A stretch of DNA of 39,865 bases from Candidatus Electrothrix aarhusensis (GTDB taxonomy: Bacteria; Desulfobacterota; Desulfobulbia; Desulfobulbales; Desulfobulbaceae): NCBI GenBank assembly GCA_004028505.1, contig MTKO01000088.1, positions 1 through 39,865 of the forward strand. The letters run 5' to 3'. Each line of letters starts with the position of its first letter. Within the stretch, counting starts at the first letter, position 1. A program made the translations under genes and the position numbers. This document shows positions 33,954 to 39,865 of the stretch, piece after piece. A model generated the notes under the pieces. That model saw only the letters and a list, made by a program, of their open reading frames with translations. It had not been told where the DNA came from and ran no database searches.

Positions 33954-34181
33954 TTACACTTCCTGCACAGTGTAACTGCATTCAGCAATAATATCCTCTC
34001 GATTATGAGAGCAATCTTCCGGGTGCTTATCCGGACATTTTGCATCGTACCACCTGTTGCCAGCAAGTGTCATCGCCGCATCCTTAGAGTCGGCTTCCAC
34101 CGTGTACCTCTGCTGCTCCATCTTGCAGGTACACGTCTCAGCCCGTTTCCCCGGTTGGATCTTTACTGTGTATTTCGGCAT
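33954..34181 (-). CDS. small Cys-rich hypothetical protein
   Basis: A 75-residue protein with an ideal ribosome site (AGGAGGT, 7 bases before ATG). It starts MPKYTVKIQPG and has five Cys: CTC near residue 17, then KCPDKH, EDCSH and AECSY. The balanced composition and strong ribosome site support a real gene. Paired cysteines suggest metal or disulfide binding. No family recognised. It lies convergently next to the repeat copy. Confidence 0.7.
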   Translation of the reverse strand: MPKYTVKIQPGKRAETCTCKMEQQRYTVEADSKDAAMTLAGNRWYDAKCPDKHPEDCSHNREDIIAECSYTVQEV

Positions 34182-34508
34182 AATCAGGACCTCCTAGCTT
34201 ACATTTTTTTGAAAAACAAACTCACTCTTGTAGCGGACAACAATGACCGCCTGCAATTCGAAATGACCCAACATAACATTATCTTTGAGAAAGAAAAGAA
34301 AAAAAGCCGCAAAAAATACAAGTTTGTATTGTTCAGAAAATCGATAAATGTCTCTACAAGAGGGGTCTGGGTAAGTAAACGAGCAAACAGGAGAGTAATG
34401 AAAATTCATTGGCTTTAACTTGTATATCCGCTATGATCACCTCATGATACGAGGGAAATAAGATGGGAAACAGACCCTCCCGCCAGTAAAGGATACCGCA
34501 GGATACCC
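34182..34508. other. intergenic region
   Basis: About 330 bases between the divergent small Cys-rich gene and the PEP-synthase-like pseudogene. AT-rich, with an A-rich run around 34290-34320. Nothing else is seen. Confidence 0.45.
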
Positions 34509-35510
34509 ATGGCCAACTCCTACATTCGCTTTTTTTCTTCTGTCAATAAAAAGGATACCGCCGAGGTCGGCGGGAAAGGGGCAAACTTGGGCGAGCTGAC
34601 CAAAGCAGGCTTTCCGGTTCCTCCCGGTTTTGTGGTTACCGCACAGACATATAGCGATTTCTTTACTTCCCTTTGTCCAGGAAAACAACTGGACCAGCTT
34701 GCCAAGGCCCGACCGAATGAGCTGGAACGATACTGCGCCCCGATTCGCGAGTCTATAATTTCGACGGACCTGCCTTCCCTCCCGTCCAAGGCCATCCCGG
34801 TTTCCGGTGCAGAGGAAATCGTCACCGAGTCCTCCAGGGGTATGGGGGCCGCCATTGTTGACGGCAGAGTGACCCCGGATCGCTACATCCTGGATCGCAA
34901 GACTTTGCAACAGCGTGAACGCCGAATTGCCTGCAAGCGTTTTATGGTTTCCTCCGCCCTCTGGGCTGGTGCCGAATCGAGATTGAAAAAAATTCCCCCG
35001 GATATGCAGCAGCAGGAAACACTGCCAGCGCCTCTTCTCGACACCGTAGCGAACTGGGCTATCCGGATAGAAGAACATTTCGGCAGTCCCCAGAATCTGG
35101 AATGGGCCATTGCCGGAGATGCCTTTTACCTGCTCCAGTCCCTTCCCATCACCGGGATAGGGTTCACCGAACAAACAAACGACCCGGACGGACAGTATGT
35201 TTTGTTCAAGCCCTATCTGGAAAATATGACCGAACCGCTCACCCCGATGACGGCGGATCTGCTTTCCCGAGTAGTTTTTCCTGTATGTCAACTCATTGAC
35301 GGACGGGTCTATCTTAATCTCAAATTTCTGCGTCCTTTGATCCCGTTCAAGCTTTCTGATCAGGAGGTGGCCGATCTGTTCTACGACCTGAGCATTGGTA
35401 TCCACCTGCCGCTCAAACGGATTGCTTGGCTGAAGCTCCCTTTAAAAGGTGCTTTCCACGGAAATGGGCAGGGAAATCAAAGAACTCGCAGAGGAAGCCG
35501 GTCGTTATGA
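34509..35510 (+). pseudogene. PEP synthase/PPDK-like N-terminal domain, decayed
   Basis: Starts like PEP-synthase ATP-binding domains (EVGGKGANLGELTKAGFPVP, PPGFVVTAQTYSDFF) and later has GMGAAIVDGRVTPDRYILD and EHFGSPQNLEWAIAGDAFYL with LLQSLPITG, the end of that domain. The middle of the ATP-grasp fold, which contains the conserved ARSSATAEDLP region, is missing. A one-base shift in AAAAGG near 35444-35449 moves the reading to the next fragment. With a large internal deletion and frameshifts the enzyme cannot work. A short PEP-binding-like paralogue with another role is less likely. Confidence 0.8.
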
Positions 35511-35997
35511 ATCTGTGCGGGATATCCTTTTGCAATGTTCGACAGACCAAGTGCTGACCGAGCTTTGCCAGGTGTCGGAGGTTGAACATTTTTTCCGGCT
35601 CTTTCAGCAGTTTTTCGCAAAACACGGGCATTGGGCCGTGCGGGAACTTGAGCGGCAATCTCCCCGCTGGGAGGAAAATCCGGCTCAGGTTATCGGGATG
35701 ATCCGTAACTATCTGCTCACGGATGCGGGACAGAAGGGGCCGAAAAAGCAATCGAAAAACATACCGGCACAGAGTCGAGCCGAACTGGAAACCAAATTGC
35801 GGCAGCAGCTTGAACGCCTCCCTCTGGAGCGTTTTTTTCATCCGCGCCAATGTCTTCTCAATTTTTTGATTACTCAAGCGAGATACCTGATCAAACGTAT
35901 CCTGTTGAAGACAAAGCAGTTCTTTACGGCCAATCCGCCTCGCCGGGATATTACGAAGGAATCGCCCGGGTTACCCGTGATGCACGTCACAAACTGA
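35449..35997 (+). pseudogene. PEP synthase-like pseudogene, middle fragment
   Basis: Continues the pseudogene: EMGREIKELAEEAGRYESVR and VEHFFRLFQQFFAKHGHWAV belong to the helical central part of PEP-synthase-like proteins. The GTG at 35449 is not a real start. The frame ends in a Lys/Pro-rich tail from about 35900 that looks out of frame. Confidence 0.72.
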
Positions 35998-36060
35998 AAT
36001 GTCTTGTAAACTCTGCTGCATGCAGCGGGATACTCACAGAAGATATCATTACGATCGGAG
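35910..36060 (+). pseudogene. remnant of a PEP-utiliser swivelling domain
   Basis: In a third frame, DKAVLYGQSASPGYYEGIAR resembles the start of the phosphohistidine swivelling domain of PEP-utilising enzymes (usual form GxxASPGxxxGxAxV). After ~10 more residues the similarity is lost, and the catalytic TxGGxxSHxA part is absent. The next gene starts at 36069. Confidence 0.5.
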
Positions 36061-36068
36061 AAAACAAT

Positions 36069-36398
36069 ATGCTGCTTATCGGAAAAATTATCATTTTTCT
36101 TCTTGGGATGGGGGTGGCTGTCCAGATTGTCGCCGCTTTCTATAGTATCCTTGATCTCTGGTACACAATCCGTACGGAATATCCAAGGGTCATTCGAGGC
36201 ATTGTGTTCTGGTGCGGCATAAGCGCCCTCATCGCCTTTCTGGTCGGAGACAACCTGCGCAATGCCTTTCTTTGGGGGATAATTTTTTATGTTCCTTTTT
36301 ATGTAGGCAATTTCTACCTCCTTCAATCCATCATAAGATACCGTTACAACAAGGTTGAACACGAGATACATGATGAACAGCAGGAAGAATCCCATTAA
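36069..36398 (+). CDS. small membrane protein with three predicted helices
   Basis: A 109-residue protein; ATG 36069 follows GGAG at 36057-36060, eight bases away. This start is preferred to one upstream, because the upstream part is pseudogene. Helices at about 3-28 (LLIGKIIIFLLGMGVAVQIV), 42-62 (VIRGIVFWCGISALIAFLVG) and 70-90 (LWGIIFYVPFYVGNFYLL), then a polar C-terminus. No family recognised. Confidence 0.65.
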   Translation: MLLIGKIIIFLLGMGVAVQIVAAFYSILDLWYTIRTEYPRVIRGIVFWCGISALIAFLVGDNLRNAFLWGIIFYVPFYVGNFYLLQSIIRYRYNKVEHEIHDEQQEESH

Positions 36399-36417
36399 GT
36401 TGCACGCCCAGAAAAAA

Positions 36418-37434
36418 TTATTTTTTTCCGTATAATTCCGGGTACAGGGTTGTTGCGCAGTCAGGACAGATCCCGTGACTGAAGTCCGCCTCGGAATGCT
36501 CTCGTATATACGACTCAATCTGGTTCCAATACCCCTTATCGTCTCGTATTTTTTTACAGGAGGCGCATATGGGCAGGAAACCGCTTAATATTTTCACATG
36601 GGACATAGCTTCCTGCAATTTTTCTGTTCGTTGCTCAACAAGCTCTTCGAGCTCATCCTTATATTGATTAAGCTCCTTTTCCGCAGTCAGCCTTTTCTTC
36701 ATTTCATCCAAGGAATTCATAATGATATAAAGAGAGAGTAAGAGCGTGATCACAATAATCGCAATTGAAATACAGAACAGCCCCTTTGTCAGATGCACAA
36801 TCTCATCGTTGATTTCCTCAAAAAAAATACCGGTACCGATAATCCATCCCCAAGGTTTAAAGAGTTTCACATAAGAAAGCTTGGGTATAACGCGCACAGA
36901 ATCTTTTTTCCATTTCCAATAATATTGGGCATAACCGCCGTTATCTTCTTTTGCCAAAACAACAAATTCCTGAAAAAGATGTCGGCCTTCCGAATCAGTG
37001 AAATTCGAGAGATTCTTGCCCTCCATACGCTTAAAACGAGGATGCATGATCATAACCGGCTTTGTATCGTTAATCCAAAAATATCCTCTCCCTTCAAATC
37101 CATAACGGATTTCTCGAATCTGGTCTGTTGCCAGCTTTTGCCCTACCTCTAAGGAAAGCTTGCCGGATTTGACCAGCTGTTCATAATGTCTCAACATACT
37201 AAGAACAGTCTGAACTTCAGCGGAAATCAGCGCTTTTTTCTGGGCCAGAAGGTTATGCTTAAACACCGGCAGGGCGACAGCAAAAAGGGTCGCTACAAAA
37301 AGAAGAATGGTCAGAACAGAGGGGAAGACTATACGGATGATCTCTTTTTTATAAAATTGACCAGTCCCGTCAATCATGATGCGCCCGAGTACTTTGTCCA
37401 CTACGGCTGTAAGCTTCAACACGATTTTCTTCAC
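36418..37434 (-). CDS. Cache-domain membrane sensor with coiled coil and C-terminal Cys motif
   Basis: A 338-residue membrane protein. Two hydrophobic helices (about 33-55 and 215-240) enclose a single-Cache periplasmic domain (EGRGYFWINDTKPVMIMHPR, LFKPWGWIIGTGIF) that binds small molecules. The cytoplasmic part is a short coiled coil (ELNQYKDELEELVEQRTEKL) and then the conserved tail LSGFLPICASCKKIRDDKGY with CPDC near the end, a Cys-containing motif often found at the ends of PAS or HK-like proteins. No kinase, GGDEF or methyl-accepting domain follows, so output is unknown. The GTG start at 37434 overlaps its GGAGG; an in-frame GTG at 37422 has better spacing and is an alternative. Confidence 0.88.
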   Translation of the reverse strand: MKKIVLKLTAVVDKVLGRIMIDGTGQFYKKEIIRIVFPSVLTILLFVATLFAVALPVFKHNLLAQKKALISAEVQTVLSMLRHYEQLVKSGKLSLEVGQKLATDQIREIRYGFEGRGYFWINDTKPVMIMHPRFKRMEGKNLSNFTDSEGRHLFQEFVVLAKEDNGGYAQYYWKWKKDSVRVIPKLSYVKLFKPWGWIIGTGIFFEEINDEIVHLTKGLFCISIAIIVITLLLSLYIIMNSLDEMKKRLTAEKELNQYKDELEELVEQRTEKLQEAMSHVKILSGFLPICASCKKIRDDKGYWNQIESYIREHSEADFSHGICPDCATTLYPELYGKK

Positions 37435-37514
37435 CTCCTTTGGGATATTTGCTGACTAATGGAAATTCCTCAGAGACCGCTAGACTCGCGGTCAAAAAGA
37501 AGATGCTGGGAAAA

Positions 37515-38465
37515 TTAGCCCTTATTCGCTTTCAGAATACAATCCAGCTCACATGCCGCTGCATAGGCGGTAATTTCCTCTTGCAGAAATTGTACATAAG
37601 GGCAATCGGTTACTGCAAGGAGAGAATTTCGTATCATATAATTCTTGCTCTGTCCCATTGGCCCAAGCGGTTCAAGGATATAACTAAAGATCTGCGGACG
37701 GCGACAAACCCGAGGGCGTTGAGTGTACACATTGCAACGTCCGTTCTGCGCAAGGGCAGGGCAGGATGACTCCTTGGGCAGAATCATGCTCCAGCCGTTT
37801 CGCCAATGCACCATTTCCGGGGTGCGGGTACCGCATTGATCCGCATCCGCACCGTGATAAAAAGGACGACCATCGATCTGCAAAACAGCATTGTCCGCCG
37901 CCGAATCAAGAGCCAGCCTGCTCCGGCTTTCGGCTGTGTCATGACGGGGAAGGGTAAAGAGTTCGGTTTCCGAATCCTGTAAGGGAATCTCAAAGAACTC
38001 CTGCTCCATCCCTTTCTCCGGCCCGACACAGCAGAGCGTACAGTTACAGGGAGCACAAAGCCGAGAGTTGATTTCCTCCAATTCCGCTTCCAAAATGCGC
38101 TGATTGATCAAGGCCGTACATGCCGTTGCCGCATCTACTGGCTGACCGGACTCATCCACCACCTTAGCATCCAGCTCATCCGGTTGCTGGTCGGTGCCAG
38201 CTCCTCCCATAGTTCCAATTTTTTCAAGTAATTGTAGATGGTCAAGATAACGGCGTAGCAACGCTTCCGGTTCTGTATAGACTGTGTAGGCAGTTTCAAT
38301 CGGCTCTGTCATTTCGCTGATAATGTCTTCAACCTTTGCCTCGGGGCCGCTGAGCTGATACATGAATTGCAGTATAGAAACCAGCGGTAACACCGGCTGT
38401 TTGAGTAACGCTATTCCATCCTGAAGATCATCCTGAAAATCTTCTTTCTTCACCTTTCTCTTCAC
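37515..38465 (-). CDS. YkgJ-like cysteine-cluster protein, long form
   Basis: A 316-residue protein starting at GTG. The N-terminal ~130 residues (LVSILQFMYQLSG, YLDHLQLLEKIGTM) are helical and specific to this protein; the family part begins with CAPCNCTLCC at about residue 140, followed by other Cys (RCNVYTQRPRVCRRP, TDCPYV) that match the YkgJ/UPF0153 zinc or iron-binding cluster. It is longer than the usual ~110-250 residues. Its function is unknown; the shared family suggests metal-dependent modification. Confidence 0.86.
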   Translation of the reverse strand: MKRKVKKEDFQDDLQDGIALLKQPVLPLVSILQFMYQLSGPEAKVEDIISEMTEPIETAYTVYTEPEALLRRYLDHLQLLEKIGTMGGAGTDQQPDELDAKVVDESGQPVDAATACTALINQRILEAELEEINSRLCAPCNCTLCCVGPEKGMEQEFFEIPLQDSETELFTLPRHDTAESRSRLALDSAADNAVLQIDGRPFYHGADADQCGTRTPEMVHWRNGWSMILPKESSCPALAQNGRCNVYTQRPRVCRRPQIFSYILEPLGPMGQSKNYMIRNSLLAVTDCPYVQFLQEEITAYAAACELDCILKANKG

Positions 38466-38763
38466 CTTCTGCCCCCCTGTCCTTCTCCATAAATTTGAAT
38501 TTGCCTCCTAAAGTACACAAGATTCAGGCCGAAAACAAGCAGGAGCGATGTTTTTTCCATGCAGCTGAAGTTACCTTTCTCCTTTACAGCAGGCAAGAAA
38601 ATTATTAGGTATCAGCGTGCGGAAAAAATACACGCAGTTCCCTGATGAAAATAGCGGAATGAAAAAATCGGGTATTTTTTGAGAGATGATGTAAACAGTA
38701 AAATATGATTTCCTCAATTTCGCAGAATAATTTTTCAAATTTACTTCTGACATACTTCCAATA
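38466..38763. other. divergent intergenic region
   Basis: About 300 bases between the YkgJ-like gene and def. It must hold promoters for both, but no clear pair is found. An AT-rich tract (about 38640-38760) leads up to def. Confidence 0.45.
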
Positions 38764-39270
38764 ATGGCTATCAGAGAAATAGTGACCTATCCTGCTCCGG
38801 TCCTCCGGGAACAAGCAGTAAAAATAGAAGAGTTTGATGACGCGCTCCGAGAACTGGCCGAAGATATGGCCGAGACCATGTATGAGTCCCAGGGCGTCGG
38901 CTTGGCTGCTAACCAAATCGGTATCGCCCGGCAGATAGTGGTGGTTGATATCTCGACCGAGGAGGATGAGCGAAAATACATTGTCCTCATCAATCCTGTT
39001 ATCTCCGAGGGTGAAGGCAAGGTACCTGATCAAGAAGGCTGCCTGAGTGTTGTGGAGTACAGTGCCAAGGTGGACCGCTTTCAAAAAATTAGGATCACAG
39101 CACAGGATCCAGAAGGTAAACAGATTGATTTCATTGCTGAAGACCACTTTGCCCGTATCATTCAGCACGAGGTGGATCATCTCCACGGCAAGTTATTCAT
39201 TGACCGGATAAGCAGCCTGAAACGGGGGCTGTACAAGAAAAAGTTGAAAAAAATCTTAAAAAACCAATAG
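38764..39270 (+). CDS. def: peptide deformylase
   Basis: Removes the formyl group from nascent N-terminal Met. The three family motifs are complete: GVGLAANQ at 44-51, EGCLS at 91-95 (C93 metal ligand) and HEVDH at 135-139 (two metal His and catalytic Glu). It is 168 residues, a normal type 1 length, with a Lys-rich C-terminus. It lies 12 bases before fmt, the conserved def-fmt order. Confidence 0.97.
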   Translation: MAIREIVTYPAPVLREQAVKIEEFDDALRELAEDMAETMYESQGVGLAANQIGIARQIVVVDISTEEDERKYIVLINPVISEGEGKVPDQEGCLSVVEYSAKVDRFQKIRITAQDPEGKQIDFIAEDHFARIIQHEVDHLHGKLFIDRISSLKRGLYKKKLKKILKNQ

Positions 39271-39282
39271 GAAAATCAAGGA

Positions 39283-39865
39283 ATGAGTGATCCTCTGCGT
39301 ATTATTTTCATGGGGACCCCCGAATTTGCCGTGCCTAGTCTTCATGCCCTGCTTGACTGCCCGGAACAGGTAGTGGGTGTGGTCTGTCAACCGGATTGCA
39401 GACAGGGACGGGGGAAAAAACTCTGTCCACCGCCGGTGAAAGTCCTGGCGGAAGAGGCGGGGATTCCTGTCCTCCAGCCGACCTGCATTTGTAATGATGC
39501 GTTTTTTGAGGCGATCAGCGCCTTGGAACCGGACCTGATTGTGGTCACAGCCTACGGCAGAATCCTGCCTGGCTGCCTGCTTAAGCTGCCCCGCTTCGGT
39601 ACCATTAATGTCCACGGCTCGCTCCTGCCCAAGTATAGGGGTGCCGCACCTATTCAATGGGCAGTCATCAACGGTGAAACCGAGGCCGGAGTCACTATCA
39701 TGCAGATGGATGAAGGCGTGGATACCGGTGATATCCTGCTGCCTATTAAGTTGCCGATTACAGAAGAAGACACCAGTGGTACGCTGTTCACTAAATTGGC
39801 CTACCTCGGGGGCAGGCCCTCTTTGAGGCGATATCTCGGATCAAGAGAGGTGACCTGCCTCCCAC
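39283..39865 (+). CDS. fmt: methionyl-tRNA formyltransferase, partial and frameshifted at the window end
   Basis: Adds formyl to initiator Met-tRNA. It starts MSDPLRIIFMGTPEFAVPSL with AAGG upstream. The catalytic residues are visible: N109 and H111 in TINVHGSLLPKYRGAAP and D147 in VDTGDILL (equivalent to N106, H108 and D144 of E. coli). At the five-G run 39808-39812 the frame shifts: the expected GGQALFEAISRIKRGDLPP appears one frame away, so a base is missing there. The gene runs past the window end, so the C-terminal domain is not seen. Because fmt is a core gene, a sequence error is likely. Confidence 0.93.
   Translation, partial: MSDPLRIIFMGTPEFAVPSLHALLDCPEQVVGVVCQPDCRQGRGKKLCPPPVKVLAEEAGIPVLQPTCICNDAFFEAISALEPDLIVVTAYGRILPGCLLKLPRFGTINVHGSLLPKYRGAAPIQWAVINGETEAGVTIMQMDEGVDTGDILLPIKLPITEEDTSGTLFTKLAYLGGRPSLRRYLGSREVTCLP

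Noticed and set aside
37474-37493. GACCGC/GCGGTC hairpin with A5 next to it between the Cache and YkgJ-like genes.
   Set aside because: For the minus-strand gene that would need it, the T run precedes the hairpin instead of following it, so it is not a normal terminator; short stem, left unassigned.

Overview
The window reads as a chromosomal piece of a Gram-negative, probably sulfur-cycling Desulfobacterota-type bacterium. A Desulfobulbales or cable-bacterium relative is my best guess. This is inference from gene style: BamA with an extra N-terminal domain, several YkgJ-like cysteine-cluster proteins, a Cache sensor with a C-terminal Cys motif, and Pit with its DUF47 partner. There is no rRNA or other decisive marker. 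Genes lie on both strands in short operons.

Layout. (1) 1-7925, plus strand: an accessory cassette with a P-type ATPase lacking the CPx metal motif, a sulfotransferase-fold protein, a J-domain/TPR membrane protein, a 51-residue peptide ORF with its own terminator, a short HlyD-like adaptor and a C39-peptidase ABC exporter. It looks like a peptide maturation and export system that I cannot match to a named one. (2) 7950-10295, minus: a membrane PAS-PAS-GGDEF diguanylate cyclase. (3) 10707-15067, plus: a KAP P-loop NTPase, a NACHT NTPase with leucine-rich repeats (split by a frameshift) and a membrane TPR protein, a candidate defence module. (4) 15172-25394, minus: phosphate transporter Pit and DUF47; a P-loop/FHA-like protein and a calcineurin-like phosphatase that were probably one protein; HAD, HD and YkgJ-like proteins; BamA; and an acyltransferase PlsC (frameshifted). 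(5) 26050-31630, plus: a zinc-ribbon plus acidic-repeat protein (frameshifted), tRNA-Phe with a clear promoter and terminator, a PilZ protein, an AbiH-like protein, a tandem universal-stress protein and a P-protein/NhaD-like ion transporter. (6) 31755-33813, plus: a chorismate-mutase-like protein, a thioredoxin-fold protein and a YbdG-like MscS channel. (7) 33856-38465: a dispersed repeat copy, a small Cys-rich protein, a decayed PEP-synthase-like pseudogene, a small membrane protein, a Cache sensor and a second YkgJ-like protein. (8) 38764 to the end, plus: def and fmt; fmt runs off the window.

One pattern runs through the whole window. At least six genes are broken by single-base indels, several of them in short homopolymers (plsC at a G6 run, fmt at a G5 run). 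Because core genes are hit, many breaks may be sequence errors rather than real mutations. The PEP-synthase-like locus is different: it also lacks whole domain segments and looks truly decayed.

How the parts connect: Pit/DUF47 take up phosphate; BamA/PlsC build the envelope; def/fmt handle the formyl group of initiator Met-tRNA and new proteins; GGDEF and PilZ point to cyclic-di-GMP signalling; NACHT-LRR, KAP and AbiH point to phage defence.
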